From positions 1 to 56,607 of the forward strand of contig NZ_BAUC01000029.1 in assembly GCF_000474215.1 (NCBI RefSeq): a DNA stretch of 56,607 nucleotides. Reading direction: 5' to 3'. Each line of letters begins with the position of its first letter. The stretch's first letter is position 1. This document shows positions 1 through 8,743 of this stretch, in pieces. The stretch comes from Edwardsiella hoshinae NBRC 105699 = ATCC 33379 (GTDB lineage: Bacteria; Pseudomonadota; Gammaproteobacteria; Enterobacterales; Enterobacteriaceae). A program made the translations under genes and the position numbers. The notes below the pieces were generated by a model. It ran no database searches. It had not been told where the DNA came from and saw only the letters and a program-made list of their open reading frames with translations.

Positions 1-1
1 G

Positions 2-93
2 CGCTATTCGCTATTCGCTATTCGCTATTCGCTATTCGCTATTCGCTATTCGCTATTCGCTATTCGCTATTCGCTATTCGCTATTCGCTATTC
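2..93. repeat. Heptanucleotide tandem repeat (CGCTATT), about 13 copies
   Basis: The window opens inside a perfect array of the 7-base unit CGCTATT, about 13 copies without a mismatch, ending at 93 where the sequence becomes unique. The array may extend upstream of the window, so the copy number is a minimum. Seven is not a multiple of three, so copy changes by slipped-strand mispairing would shift a reading frame, but I see no open frame crossing it here. Confidence 0.97.
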
Positions 94-1432
94 ACCAGCA
101 AAATACCCCGCAAGCCCCCATAAGAAATCCCCGAGGCGCACAACGCGCCAACGTTGCTGCTCCCTGCGTATACAGCGAACCACGATTACCCTGCTTTAAC
201 CGTCATGACGATATCGGCAATAGCGTACTATCGCGCGGCATCGCCCAAACGTCACAATACGCTATTTACCATAGCTACAGATTAAGAGTATCAATGATCG
301 CCTAGCGAGCAATAAATCATTCACGCTCAAACTCGCAGACCGAGTATACATACCAGTTACACGCTATCGACTACACCGTCCTCCGATAGCCCTGTATTTT
401 TTCATCGATACTAATCTCAATAGAGAGGTACGCGCCATAGACAGCACCGACTGCTTGCGCCTTAACCATATTTTATCCGCCTGGTCAAAATATAATAACG
501 CCCCCTCCAGACCTTACCCACCTATCTCCTCCCTATATGCAAAGGCACACGGGCGCAAACGCATTAAAATAATCGGCAGACAACGCACAGAAAGATTACT
601 TTCTTATCGACGATGGCAAAAATAAGCATGTGCCATCATTACAAATCCAACAGGCTATTTTTCATTCACCAATAGGGCGAGAAAGATATATTCATTGGCC
701 GACAATAATATATTTTTACAGGGAAGATGATAACACCGACCATCTTACTTGCACACTCGATTTCCATGCGATGATATTTTTCGCCATATTCCTACGCTTT
801 ATTAGCGTACTGCGAGAGCGCTGGCGTCATCACCCATGGCTAATCAGTTAGCCTCCCCCCATCAGTTGCCTAGTTCACCTATTTGCAGGCAGCGCCATTT
901 GACAGCCAAGGCGATAATATCATCCTCAAGCGATACGCTATAACACCAACGATATCAAACAGCACGCGACACCATCAAATTTGTTACCTCAGTTCACCTC
1001 GACGCCGAGGCTGATAATGTCCTAAAGCAACTATCACGCTAGCTATGTAATGGTAGCTACTGACCTGACCCATGCAATATTCATCATTCGCTACGATGCG
1101 TTGCACTAAAAAGAAAAATAGGATAATAAAAACCTTTTTAACCACTGATGATTACTTTTACTGCAATAGTGCCTGAGGATAATTGATAGAACTCACACAA
1201 ATATAAATGGAAACAAATAAGCCAAGTTATATACAAATTGGCGCTGTTTTATCCCATATTTGTTACTTTCAACGCTAGACGCCCCCTATAGTTCATGACA
1301 AGATACCCCGCGTTCTTATCCTACCGCCACAGAACTGTGGCATATATCGAACCACCAGGCTGCATGAGTCCTATTTTGGCCGTGCTTTTTTATGACGTGT
1401 TTACGCCACCTCGCTCACATGGTGTATAAATA
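94..1432. other. Gene-poor region without a recognisable gene
   Basis: About 1.3 kb, visibly AT-richer than the core genes that follow. The longest frame (630-851, +, GTG start, 73 codons) has no family resemblance I know and no convincing ribosome binding site. A 32-codon minus-strand frame at 371-469 has an ATG and a purine-rich upstream stretch but is also unrecognised. The last few hundred bases must hold the promoter of the transporter gene at 1433. It may be decayed coding DNA; I cannot name what it was. Confidence 0.6.
1326..1341. promoter_or_regulatory. Palindrome upstream of the OPA transporter gene, possible operator
   Basis: GCCACAG-AA-CTGTGGC is a perfect 7+7 inverted repeat about 90 bases before the transporter start codon. 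The two-base centre makes a dyad-binding site more likely than an RNA hairpin. The regulator is unknown. Confidence 0.35.
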
Positions 1433-2722
1433 ATGAATAACATAGATAAAATCTATAAGAAATTACGCTGGCAAATCATCATCACCACTTTTCTCACCTA
1501 CACCGTGATGTACATATCCCGTAAGGCATTCGCCGCCGCGGCGCCATTACTAATGCAGGATATCGGGATGACTGCGGTACAATTTGGTACCGCCTCTTCT
1601 ATTTACTACATTCTGTATGGTATCTCTAAATTCAGCTCTGGGTTATTAGCCGACCGGATTAATCCTAGGTTATTCTTGGCTCCGGTGTTATTAATCGTTG
1701 CGGTAATTAACGTGGGCATCGGTATGTCCAATAACGTCACCGTGTTGCTTTCACTCTACTGCCTGACCGCCGTGGCACAAGGTTGTGGCTTTCCACCGAT
1801 CGCTAAGGCGATCAGTCAATGGTACTCCAAGTCTGAACGCGGCGGTTGGTATTCACTCTGGAACACCTCACATAACGTCGGTGGTGCCTTGGCTCCACTG
1901 ATCGCCTCCGGGGTTATTGAATATACTGGTAACTGGCGTTACGCCTTCTATGTTCCGGCGGCTATCACCGCCGTGCAGGCGATTATTTCAGCGGTCTTTA
2001 TGCGCGCCAAACCAGAAAAATATGGGCTACCAAATGTTGGCGAATGGAAGAAAGACAGTAAGCAATTAGCGATCAACAAACGCTCTGAAAATGGTCTGAG
2101 CATCTGGCAGATGTTCACCCGCTATATCGTCAATAACCCGATCATCTGGTTGGCTATCGGTGGCGATCTCTGCATTTACATCATCCGTACCGTCACTAAC
2201 GATTGGGTCAGCGTCTACTTCGTTAAGGAATTGGGCTGGGATCTGGTCAAATCAAACTCGTTGGTCGCTTGGTTCGAGGTCGGAGGCATTCTCGGTGGGT
2301 TAACTTCGGGGATTATTTCCGACAAACTCTTTAACGCGGATCGCTGGAAGACCATCCTGATCTACAGCTTCGTCTTAATCGGCGGCATGATCGGCGTCGC
2401 CCTGACCATTCATGTACATTATTACTTGGTCGCCATCTGCTTCTTCATCATCGGTGCTGGCATCTACGCTCCGCAGATGCTATTTGCTCTGGGGATCATC
2501 GAGGCCTCGCACGCCGATGGGGCTGGGGCCGCGACTGGCCTAAAAGGTGGGGTGACCTATATCGGTGCCGCGATGGCCGGTGCACCTATCGCCTTGATCG
2601 AGAAAGCCTACTCTTGGAACGGCGTGTTCATGCTGATGGGTGCCATCGCCATTCTGTTAGTCCTGCTGATTATCACGATCATCGGTGTGGACAAGCGCTA
2701 TAACCGCAGCAACGCTAAATAA
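1433..2722 (+). CDS. MFS transporter of the organophosphate:phosphate antiporter (OPA) family, UhpC-like
   Basis: A 429-residue inner-membrane protein with about 12 hydrophobic segments split by a central hydrophilic loop (roughly residues 195-220), the usual OPA architecture. It carries stretches close to UhpC/UhpT/GlpT proteins: SERGGWYSLWNTSHNVGGAL near residues 135-155, a basic TYTVMYISRKAF stretch in helix 1, and a DKLFNADR loop in the second half. Family members exchange phosphorylated sugars, glycerol-3-phosphate or phosphoglycerates for phosphate; UhpC itself acts as a sugar-phosphate sensor. No uhpA/uhpB or hydrolase gene lies beside it, so a stand-alone transporter is more likely than a sensor. 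The ATG at 1433 has only a weak upstream ribosome binding site. The substrate cannot be told from sequence. Confidence 0.85.
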   Translation: MNNIDKIYKKLRWQIIITTFLTYTVMYISRKAFAAAAPLLMQDIGMTAVQFGTASSIYYILYGISKFSSGLLADRINPRLFLAPVLLIVAVINVGIGMSNNVTVLLSLYCLTAVAQGCGFPPIAKAISQWYSKSERGGWYSLWNTSHNVGGALAPLIASGVIEYTGNWRYAFYVPAAITAVQAIISAVFMRAKPEKYGLPNVGEWKKDSKQLAINKRSENGLSIWQMFTRYIVNNPIIWLAIGGDLCIYIIRTVTNDWVSVYFVKELGWDLVKSNSLVAWFEVGGILGGLTSGIISDKLFNADRWKTILIYSFVLIGGMIGVALTIHVHYYLVAICFFIIGAGIYAPQMLFALGIIEASHADGAGAATGLKGGVTYIGAAMAGAPIALIEKAYSWNGVFMLMGAIAILLVLLIITIIGVDKRYNRSNAK

Positions 2723-2760
2723 TCTTGCTCCCGCCAGGTGTACGCCTGGCTTCATGCACA

Positions 2761-2783
2761 CCGCTTGCCGCTCCGGCAAGCGG
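2761..2783 (+). terminator. Hairpin after the OPA transporter gene
   Basis: CCGCTTGCC-GCTCC-GGCAAGCGG, a perfect 9-bp stem 38 bases past the stop codon. There is no downstream T-run, so it is a weak intrinsic terminator or a 3'-end stabilising structure. Confidence 0.5.
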
Positions 2784-3260
2784 TGCCTCGCCCAGCGATT
2801 ATCGCCTTAATATCGCCCCTATGCCGGTAATATTTTGCTATCAACCCCACCCGACCATCTTATCCCGCTCGCGTTTATGGCGACCTTATATACCCTCTGC
2901 CTCCTCGTCCTCACCATCTTCAGTCTCGGCGCGAACCGCTTGGAAATGGGGGAAACCGATCTGGCTTCCTGCTGTCATGCCGACATAATGACCGGGCGAA
3001 GAACGTCATCGGCGAGACATTGACCCACAACTTGGAGGATTTTACCCAGCACACGCCGACTCACGTTACCGCGCCCTACTTCGCGTAAAGCCATGACCAT
3101 GAACTGACGCTCAAATTCCGAGCAGATAAGCAGCGATGAAGCCACACCATGCGACACAGATTAAACACGCTTAAACGGTGCGAGGCGGCATCGGCAACAG
3201 GCGGCTAGGTGAGGAGTTAGCGTATGGAGGACGATCACCGATTGGCCTCATCACCAAATG

Positions 3261-3294
3261 AAAAAAGCCCCAGGCTAATTAATAGCCTGGGGCT
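3261..3294 (-). terminator. Intrinsic terminator of tRNA-Ser
   Basis: AGCCCCAGGCT / AGCCTGGGGCT, an 11-bp stem with a 7-base loop, followed on the minus strand by six T residues. It lies just 7 bases past the CCA end of the tRNA gene. Confidence 0.92.
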
Positions 3295-3300
3295 GAAATT

Positions 3301-3388
3301 TGGCGGAGGAGTAGAGATTCGAACTCTAGGAGCTGTTACACTCGACGGTTTTCAAGACCGCTGCCTTAAACCACTCGGCCACTCCTCC
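3301..3388 (-). tRNA. serT: tRNA-Ser (anticodon UGA)
   Basis: The minus strand reads a complete 88-base class II tRNA. The acceptor stem is GGAGGAG paired with CTCCTCC, the anticodon loop CTTGAAA gives UGA, a long variable arm follows, the T stem TAGAG/CTCTA carries the loop TTCGAAT, and CCA is encoded at 3301-3303. Length and anticodon match E. coli serT, which decodes UCA/UCG. The gene is monocistronic, with its own promoter (3401-3429) and terminator (3261-3294). Confidence 0.97.
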
Positions 3389-3400
3389 GCGATGGGGAAG

Positions 3401-3429
3401 ACTATAGCCAGCGTGAGAGGCCTTGTAAA
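3401..3429 (-). promoter_or_regulatory. Sigma-70 promoter of tRNA-Ser
   Basis: On the minus strand, TTTACA (-35), a 17-base spacer and TATAGT (-10), followed by a short C-rich stretch and the tRNA start 12 bases downstream of the -10. Spacing is ideal. GC-rich sequence after the -10 is typical of promoters under stringent control. Confidence 0.85.
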
Positions 3430-3543
3430 GGCTGTGATGGTGCGAATGCTGGCAAAATCGACAATGGCGCCATCGCCTGATCCCTTTTTGTGCAATTGCG
3501 CTAAAAAACAACCGGATGTGACGTGCCCCCGGCATGAAAATGC

Positions 3544-3558
3544 GTAAAGATGGGTAAA
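3544..3558 (+). promoter_or_regulatory. CpxR box upstream of yccA
   Basis: GTAAA-GATGG-GTAAA is an exact match to the CpxR recognition pattern GTAAA-N5-GTAAA. E. coli yccA is a known CpxAR regulon member, so regulation of the gene at 3704 by envelope stress is the natural reading. Confidence 0.8.
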
Positions 3559-3703
3559 GCGCCTTCTCGCTTTTCCCCCTCTCCTTATATTTTATCTTGG
3601 GTTATGGGGTGACAGCGCGGGTAACGGGCAAGGATGGTTGCCTCCGACAATCCCCCAGGGTGAGCCCCTATCCCTATCGATAACACAACAAGAGAGTCTC
3701 CGT

Positions 3704-4366
3704 ATGGATCGTATTGTCGTTTCTTCTACCTCTGCGCGCAGTTCATTACTGAGCACCCATAAGGTTCTGCGCAACACTTATTTCCTCTTGGCGTTGACAC
3801 TGGCCTTCTCCGCCCTCACCGCGACCGCTAGCACTGTATTGATGCTACCCGCACCGGGTCTACTGCTGATGATGGTCGGCTTCTATGGTCTGATGTTTCT
3901 CACCTATCGTCTGGCCGATCGTCCGGCAGGTATCCTGGCCGTCTTCGCGCTGACTGGCTTTATGGGCTATACCCTAGGGCCGATTCTTAGCACCTTCATC
4001 GCCAACGGTGCTGGTGATCTGATCATGCTGGCTCTGGGCGGCACCGCGCTGGTCTTCTTCTGTTGTTCAGCCTATGTGCTGACTACACGGAAAAACATGT
4101 CGTTCCTTTCCGGGATGATGATGGCGGGCTTCGTGGTGCTGTTGTTGGCCGTCGTCGCTAACCTATTCCTGCAACTGCCGGCGCTGTCTCTGGCCATCAG
4201 TGCCCTGTTTATTCTGTTTTCGACTGGCGCAATCTTGTGGGAAACCAGCAACATTATTCACGGTGGCGAAACCAACTATATCCGCGCTACCGTCGGCTTG
4301 TATGTATCACTGTATAACCTGTTTATCAGTCTGCTCAGCCTGCTGGGCTTCGCACGCAGCAACTGA
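3704..4366 (+). CDS. yccA: YccA, BAX-inhibitor-1 family inner-membrane protein, FtsH modulator
   Basis: 220 residues starting MDRIVVSST, almost collinear with E. coli YccA ([50 protein letters not shown]). About seven transmembrane segments, as expected for the BI-1 family. In E. coli it is a substrate and inhibitor of the FtsH protease and protects the SecYEG translocon when it jams. A longer frame opens 22 codons upstream, but the ATG at 3704 follows AGAGAG and matches the family start. A CpxR box lies upstream and a strong terminator follows. Confidence 0.95.
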   Translation: MDRIVVSSTSARSSLLSTHKVLRNTYFLLALTLAFSALTATASTVLMLPAPGLLLMMVGFYGLMFLTYRLADRPAGILAVFALTGFMGYTLGPILSTFIANGAGDLIMLALGGTALVFFCCSAYVLTTRKNMSFLSGMMMAGFVVLLLAVVANLFLQLPALSLAISALFILFSTGAILWETSNIIHGGETNYIRATVGLYVSLYNLFISLLSLLGFARSN

Positions 4367-4396
4367 TCCCCTCCGCGTTATACACCTACGTTATCC

Positions 4397-4425
4397 AGCC
4401 CCGCCTTGGCGGGGCTGTTATTTTC
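4397..4425 (+). terminator. Intrinsic terminator after yccA
   Basis: AGCCCCGCC-TT-GGCGGGGCT hairpin followed by GTTATTTTC, 30 bases past the yccA stop. Confidence 0.85.
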
Positions 4426-4492
4426 TCCATTTGGTACGAGCCAACCACTGAGGTACACTAGGCGGTTGTTTGCCAGTTAGGACTATTTTGCC

Positions 4493-4822
4493 ATGTTAGA
4501 GTTTGACGGTCGTAGCATCGAAACCGACGCCCAGGGGTATCTATGCAATAGCCAGGAGTGGAGCGAGGCGCTGGCCGAGATCCTGGCTCAGCAGGAGGGG
4601 ATTACCCTAAGCGAGGCCCATTGGGAGGTGGTGCGCTTTGTGCGTGAATTTTACCAAACCTTTAACACGTCGCCGGCGATCCGCATGCTGGTCAAGGCCA
4701 TGACGCAAAAATATGGCGAAGAGAAAGGCAATAGTCGCTATTTGTATCGCCTCTTCCCCAAGGGCCCCGCCAAACAGGCGACCAAGATTGCCGGCCTTCC
4801 CAAGCCGGTAAAATGTATCTGA
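4493..4822 (+). CDS. tusE: TusE, sulfur-relay protein for tRNA 2-thiouridine synthesis
   Basis: 109 residues of the DsrC/TusE family. TusE accepts persulfide sulfur from the TusBCD complex and passes it to MnmA, which thiolates U34 of Glu, Gln and Lys tRNAs. The essential penultimate cysteine is present (ends PVKCI), as are family stretches such as [12 protein letters not shown] and [10 protein letters not shown]. The ATG is preceded by a weak purine stretch. It converges with acyP, with 27 bases between the stops. Confidence 0.96.
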   Translation: MLEFDGRSIETDAQGYLCNSQEWSEALAEILAQQEGITLSEAHWEVVRFVREFYQTFNTSPAIRMLVKAMTQKYGEEKGNSRYLYRLFPKGPAKQATKIAGLPKPVKCI

Positions 4823-4849
4823 TAGCCGCCTAGGCGGCCTGGTTCCCAC

Positions 4850-5128
4850 TCAATAACGAATGGTGAATAGCGGGAAATGTTGCGGCGGGCGCGGCTCTGT
4901 GTCGACCCGGGTGACCTGCGCATGGCGCGGGCCTCCCGCCGACAGCCATTGTAGCAAACGCGCTACCGCCGCCGCCTCGCCCTCGGCCAACACCTCCACC
5001 CGTCCATCGTCCAGATTGAGGGCGTATCCCGTCACGCCTAATGCCTGTGCTTGGCGCTGGGTCGCATAGCGAAAACCCACCCCTTGCACACAACCACTGA
5101 TATACGCTGCTACGCATTGTATCGCCAT
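4850..5128 (-). CDS. yccX: Acylphosphatase
   Basis: 92 residues, the same length as E. coli YccX. The signature [16 protein letters not shown] contains the catalytic Arg of acylphosphatases, and [13 protein letters not shown] holds the catalytic Asn. It hydrolyses acyl phosphates such as acetyl or carbamoyl phosphate in the cytosol. The chosen ATG (5126-5128) follows GGGGAGGGG at the right distance; a GTG-type start seven codons upstream is possible but unlike the family. Transcribed away from rlmI. Confidence 0.94.
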   Translation of the reverse strand: MAIQCVAAYISGCVQGVGFRYATQRQAQALGVTGYALNLDDGRVEVLAEGEAAAVARLLQWLSAGGPRHAQVTRVDTEPRPPQHFPLFTIRY

Positions 5129-5322
5129 CGTTGCCCCTCCCCCGACCATCGTTCACCATGCCATCACCGCCCGCAATAGCCGCACGAGTGCCTCGCCGCT
5201 GCTAACAGCATAGACTACCACGCCGTCGGCGATCGCCTCTACGTCGCGAGGGTAGTGGCTGCGGCAACATTCGGCTATGATAGCCGCCCGCCGCTTCCAT
5301 AACTGTATCTTGAAGGTGAATT

Positions 5323-6519
5323 TTGGCCCGTTTAATCCTCGCTAAAGGACGCGAAAAGTCCTTACTCCGCCGCCATCCCTGGATTTTCTCCGGCGCGGTG
5401 GCTCGCATCGAAGGGAATGCCGCCAGCGGTGAGACGCTGGATGTCTGCGATCATCAAGGGAAGTGGCTGGCCCACGCCGCCTATTCGCCCCAATCGCAGA
5501 TCCGGGCCCGAGTCTGGAGCTTTAACCGTGACGAACATATCGATCAGGCCTTCTTCGAACGCCGACTGCAACAAGCCCAGCGCTGGCGTGACTGGCTGGC
5601 CGAACGTGATGATCTGACAGGCTACCGCCTGATCGCCGGCGAGTCTGACGGCATGCCAGGGATCACCATCGACCGCTTCCAGGACACCCTGGTGTTACAG
5701 TTGCTTTCTGCCGGTGCCGAATACCAACGCGCCACGCTGTTGGCCGCGCTACATACCTGTTATCCCCAGTGCGCCATCTACGATCGCTCCGATGTGGCCG
5801 TACGCAAGAAAGAGGGGCTGCCACTCACCCAGGGACCGATCAGCGGCGAACTGCCCCCCGACCTGTTGCCCATCCGCGAGCACGGTATGCAAATCCTGGT
5901 CGATATCAAGGCGGGACACAAGACCGGCTTCTACCTCGACCAACGCGATAGCCGCCTCGCGGCGCGGCGCTTCGCGCGCGGCGCCCACGTCCTCAACTGT
6001 TTCTCCTACACCGGTGCCTTCGCCGTCTCGGCGCTGATGGGCGGCTGTGCCCAGGTCACCAGCGTGGACACGTCACAGGCGGCGCTGGACATCGCCCGGC
6101 AAAACGTCGAGCTGAACGGCCTGGATCTCGCCCGCGCCGAATTCTTGCGCGATGACGTGTTCCAGTTGCTGCGCCGTTATCGTGATGAGGGAAAAACCTT
6201 CGATCTCATCGTGATGGATCCGCCGAAATTCGTCGAGAATAAGAGTCAGCTGGCAGGGGCCTGCCGTGGCTACAAAGACATCAACATGCTGGCCCTGCAA
6301 CTGCTGCGTCCTGGTGGGGTATTACTGACCTTCTCCTGCTCTGGACTGATGCCGACCGATCTATTCCAGAAAATTTTGGCCGATGCCGCCGTCGATGCCG
6401 GACGTGATATACAATTTATAGAACAGTACCGTCAGGCCGCCGATCACCCGGTGATCGCCAGCTACCCGGAGGGCCTCTACCTGAAAGGGTTTGCCTGCCG
6501 CGTCATGGAGAAATCGTAA
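5323..6519 (+). CDS. rlmI: 23S rRNA (cytosine-1962-C5)-methyltransferase RlmI
   Basis: 398 residues, collinear with E. coli RlmI. The N-terminal PUA domain covers about residues 1-75 ([16 protein letters not shown]), a central domain follows, and the SAM-binding Rossmann domain covers residues 190-398, with [16 protein letters not shown] and the catalytic-motif region [11 protein letters not shown]. It methylates C1962 of 23S rRNA. The start is TTG, chosen because it sits just after AAGGTGA and begins the conserved [13 protein letters not shown] sequence; no in-frame ATG exists nearby. The enzyme is well conserved throughout. Confidence 0.96.
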   Translation: MARLILAKGREKSLLRRHPWIFSGAVARIEGNAASGETLDVCDHQGKWLAHAAYSPQSQIRARVWSFNRDEHIDQAFFERRLQQAQRWRDWLAERDDLTGYRLIAGESDGMPGITIDRFQDTLVLQLLSAGAEYQRATLLAALHTCYPQCAIYDRSDVAVRKKEGLPLTQGPISGELPPDLLPIREHGMQILVDIKAGHKTGFYLDQRDSRLAARRFARGAHVLNCFSYTGAFAVSALMGGCAQVTSVDTSQAALDIARQNVELNGLDLARAEFLRDDVFQLLRRYRDEGKTFDLIVMDPPKFVENKSQLAGACRGYKDINMLALQLLRPGGVLLTFSCSGLMPTDLFQKILADAAVDAGRDIQFIEQYRQAADHPVIASYPEGLYLKGFACRVMEKS

Positions 6520-6570
6520 GACGCGCCCCGACAAGGGGCGCACGCGGATGCGCTCGGCGATGGCGTCATA

Positions 6571-6598
6571 CTTGAAACAGGGATTTCCACCCACATAT
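6571..6598 (+). promoter_or_regulatory. Sigma-32 (heat-shock) promoter of hspQ
   Basis: CTTGAAA, a 12-base spacer, then CCCACATAT, close to the RpoH consensus CTTGAAA-N11-16-CCCCATNT. It lies just upstream of hspQ, a known heat-shock gene in E. coli. Confidence 0.75.
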
Positions 6599-6633
6599 CT
6601 GTCGGTAGAAGTTGCGGTTTCTAAGGAGGTCAT

Positions 6634-6954
6634 ATGATTACCAGCAAATTCGGCATCGGGCAGCAGGTGCGCCACAAACTGTTAGGCTCGCTGGGTGTGG
6701 TGATAGACATTGACCCCGAATATGCATTAGCGGACACGCCTGAGGCGGATGATCTGGGTGCCAACGAGATGCTACGCCATGCGCCGTGGTATCACGTGGT
6801 AATGGAAGATGACGAGGGGCGTCCAGTACATACTTATCTGGCGGAGGCACAGTTGGATGGCGAAAGCAATGACTCCCATCCAGAACAACCATCGATGGAT
6901 GAACTGGCCGAATCAATCCGCGCCCAGCTTCAGGCACCGCGCTTGAGAAACTGA
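6634..6954 (+). CDS. hspQ: HspQ, heat-shock DnaA/hemimethylated-DNA binding protein
   Basis: 106 residues of the HspQ (YccV-like) family. Conserved stretches are [37 protein letters not shown] and TYLAEAQL. In E. coli HspQ promotes degradation of a mutant DnaA, and in Yersinia it is a specificity enhancer of the Lon protease. A strong ribosome binding site (AAGGAGG) lies at the ideal distance from the ATG, and an RpoH-type promoter precedes it. Convergent with yccU. Confidence 0.95.
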   Translation: MITSKFGIGQQVRHKLLGSLGVVIDIDPEYALADTPEADDLGANEMLRHAPWYHVVMEDDEGRPVHTYLAEAQLDGESNDSHPEQPSMDELAESIRAQLQAPRLRN

Positions 6955-6965
6955 TCGATGGATGC

Positions 6966-6992
6966 GCCTCTCCCCATCAATGTGGGGGAGGC
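6966..6992. terminator. Hairpin between convergent hspQ and yccU
   Basis: GCCTCTCCCCA-TCAATG-TGGGGGAGGC, about a 10-bp stem with one bulge, placed between the two converging stop codons. Neither side has a clear T-run. Confidence 0.4.
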
Positions 6993-6998
6993 ATTACC

Positions 6999-7421
6999 TC
7001 AGCCCTGCTCGTGCGCCAGCCCCAGACGCGGGATTTCGATCTTCGGGCAACGATCCATCACCACCTGTAGCCCGGCGGCCTGCGCCAAGGCACTCGCTTC
7101 GGGATTAATCACTCCCAGCTGTAACCAGAGGACCGAGGCCCCGACGGCGATCGCCTGTTGCGCAACCTCATAGGCTGCGTCGGCGTGACGAAAGACATCG
7201 ACCATATCGATCGGTTGCGCCACCTCGGCCAGCGTCGCATAGACCGTTTGCCCCAGCAGCGTCTGCCCGGCTAACTTGGGGCTGACCGGCGTCACCCGAT
7301 ACCCTTGCGCCAACAAGTAGGCCATCACGCGATAGCTGGCCCGCTCTGGTTTATCACTGGCACCAACCAGGGCGATATGCCGCACACGGCGTAAAATCCG
7401 CGTTAGCGTTTCATCATCCAT
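6999..7421 (-). CDS. yccU: CoA-binding domain protein YccU
   Basis: 140 residues of the CoA-binding (succinyl-CoA ligase alpha-like) Rossmann fold. The dinucleotide-type loop IALVGASDKPERASYRVM is near residues 16-33, followed by GYRVTPVSPK, MVDVFR and the C-terminal MDRCPKIEIPRLGL. E. coli YccU is very similar but has no established reaction. Single gene, transcribed toward hspQ. Confidence 0.93.
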   Translation of the reverse strand: MDDETLTRILRRVRHIALVGASDKPERASYRVMAYLLAQGYRVTPVSPKLAGQTLLGQTVYATLAEVAQPIDMVDVFRHADAAYEVAQQAIAVGASVLWLQLGVINPEASALAQAAGLQVVMDRCPKIEIPRLGLAHEQG

Positions 7422-7613
7422 TTCAGACTCCTAAGAGAAAATGCACCACTTCAGCATAGAGCCCATCCGACAGATGACAAAGGTTTTTTGACGCGGTGCG
7501 GCCAGCCCCCGTATAATGTAAAAATATGTTACAAAGAAGGCGCCCGGCGCGTTCTGCTTTCTGTCTCGCCGCGATAGCCGCACGCGCTTCGTCCGAGCAA
7601 GCTTGAGGATCCC

Positions 7614-8105
7614 ATGCGACAACGTGTTTTATTGGCATTGACGTGCGGCACGCTGCTGTTTTGCCACGCCCTGTCAGCCACCACGCTGAAGTTTGGCAGC
7701 GATATTGAATTGCTGGCGCTCGACGGCCAACCGCTGCCGACGGCACTGTTTAAGAGCGCCAATAGCCTAGAGTTGGATAGCGGCACCCATCAAGTACTGT
7801 TCCGCGTCGCCAAACCCTTTATCCAGAACGGGCAACCGCACTACTCTGCCCCGCTAATCGCCCTGTTCGATACCCGGGATGCCACCTCGGTCACCATCAA
7901 GCTGCCTCGCCTCGGCAATGAAAGGGATATCCACCAGTTGGAGCAGACGCAGGGATTCGAGCTGCTTAACCATCGCGGCATCCCGCTCGAGTTTCGTGCC
8001 GACGTCCTCGACGCGAGCGCGACGGACAGCGAGGGCTATCGCCAGTTGCTGCGTCGCTACAATCATAGCGACGCCAACGCCGCCCTGCCCATACTGGCCC
8101 CCTAA
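7614..8105 (+). CDS. yccT: DUF2057 (YccT/CsgI-like) periplasmic protein, short form
   Basis: 163 residues with a signal peptide (about 1-22, cleaved after LSA) and the DUF2057 start TTLKFGSDIELLALDGQPL, the VFRVAKPF strand region and KLPRLGNERD. E. coli YccT (also called CsgI) is 220 residues and restrains curli assembly. This protein stops about 55-60 residues earlier, near the PxL region after RRYNHSDANAALP. I see no continuation in any frame before mgsA, so it is a natural short form or a C-terminal truncation. The ATG follows TTGAGGATCC. Confidence 0.8.
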   Translation: MRQRVLLALTCGTLLFCHALSATTLKFGSDIELLALDGQPLPTALFKSANSLELDSGTHQVLFRVAKPFIQNGQPHYSAPLIALFDTRDATSVTIKLPRLGNERDIHQLEQTQGFELLNHRGIPLEFRADVLDASATDSEGYRQLLRRYNHSDANAALPILAP

Positions 8106-8223
8106 CGCCAGATCGTTACCCTTTTCGTGTTTCTTGCGCCGTATCGCGACAGCGTATACCCAACCCTGCTATGGTGTAGCGCTCCCTTGTTTTGACACTC
8201 TTTTTTAAATGAAGGCCAACAGC

Positions 8224-8682
8224 ATGGAAATGACCACCCGCACCCTCCCCAACCATAAACGCATCGCCTTGGTGGCACACGATCACCGCAAGCAAGCGTT
8301 GCTGGAGTGGGTTACGCACAATAAGGCACAGCTCAGCCAACACCAACTCTTCGCCACCGGCACCACGGGTAATCTGATCCAGAAGGCCAGTGGCATCCCG
8401 GTTAACTGCATGATGAGCGGCCCAATGGGCGGGGATCAGCAGGTCGGGGCGCTGATCGCCGAAGGGAAAATCGACATGCTGATCTTCTTTTGGGACCCCC
8501 TCAACGCCGTACCGCATGATCCCGATGTCAAAGCGTTGCTACGCCTGGCGACCGTCTGGAACATCCCGGTCGCCAACAACCGCGCGACGGCGGATTTTCT
8601 CATCAGCTCACCGATGTTCGCCGGTGAGATGGCGATCGCCATCCCCGACTACCAGCGTTATCTCAATCAGCGTCTGATCTAA
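8224..8682 (+). CDS. mgsA: Methylglyoxal synthase
   Basis: 152 residues, as in E. coli. It converts dihydroxyacetone phosphate to methylglyoxal and phosphate, bypassing lower glycolysis when phosphate is short. Family motifs are present: [10 protein letters not shown] (N-terminal substrate loop), [20 protein letters not shown] with the catalytic Asp, [20 protein letters not shown] and ATVWNIPVA. The start at 8224 is preferred to the ATG at 8209: it gives the family length, and AAGG at 8212 serves as its ribosome binding site. Confidence 0.96.
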   Translation: MEMTTRTLPNHKRIALVAHDHRKQALLEWVTHNKAQLSQHQLFATGTTGNLIQKASGIPVNCMMSGPMGGDQQVGALIAEGKIDMLIFFWDPLNAVPHDPDVKALLRLATVWNIPVANNRATADFLISSPMFAGEMAIAIPDYQRYLNQRLI

Positions 8683-8687
8683 ATGTC

Positions 8688-8723
8688 GCGGCTCAGAGCC
8701 AGCTTCAGCCCTCTCTGAGCCGC
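8688..8723. terminator. Strong hairpin between convergent mgsA and helD
   Basis: GCGGCTCAGAG / CTCTGAGCCGC, a perfect 11-bp stem with a 14-base loop, centred between the two stop codons. There is no T-run on either strand, so it probably acts as a bidirectional 3'-end structure. Confidence 0.5.
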
Positions 8724-8743
8724 CCCCACCCTACTTGCCCCGC

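Larger units (their letters stand above)
2723..3300. other. Intergenic region between the transporter and tRNA-Ser
   Basis: Starts with a 9-bp GC-rich hairpin after the transporter and ends with the tRNA terminator. In between are only short frames (for example 2835-3023 +, TTG start, with one hydrophobic stretch, and 2975-3157 -) that I cannot assign. The minus-strand frame has weak resemblance to a helix-turn-helix tail, not enough to call a pseudogene. Confidence 0.55.
3389..3703. other. Divergent promoter region, serT / yccA
   Basis: Holds the minus-strand tRNA promoter on the left and, about 145 bases before yccA, a CpxR-type box. A purine-rich ribosome binding site (AGAGAG) precedes the yccA ATG. 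No further gene is seen. Confidence 0.6.

Noticed and set aside
1-93. CRISPR array
   Set aside because: The repeat is a contiguous 7-mer with no spacers; it is a simple tandem repeat.
371-469. 32-codon minus-strand frame (MVKAQAVGAVYGAY...)
   Set aside because: It has an ATG and a purine-rich upstream stretch but nothing recognisable; too short to support without conservation data.
630-851. 73-codon plus-strand frame with GTG start
   Set aside because: No family resemblance, no ribosome binding site, unusual composition; probably chance.
2835-3023. 62-codon frame with one hydrophobic stretch after the OPA transporter
   Set aside because: TTG start without a ribosome binding site and no known homologue.
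2975-3157. 60-codon minus-strand frame with weak helix-turn-helix look
   Set aside because: Similarity is only impressionistic; could be chance or a very old gene fragment, so not called.
3301-3388. Integration site (att) at tRNA-Ser
   Set aside because: tRNA genes often host islands, but no integrase gene or duplicated tRNA end was seen in the flanks.
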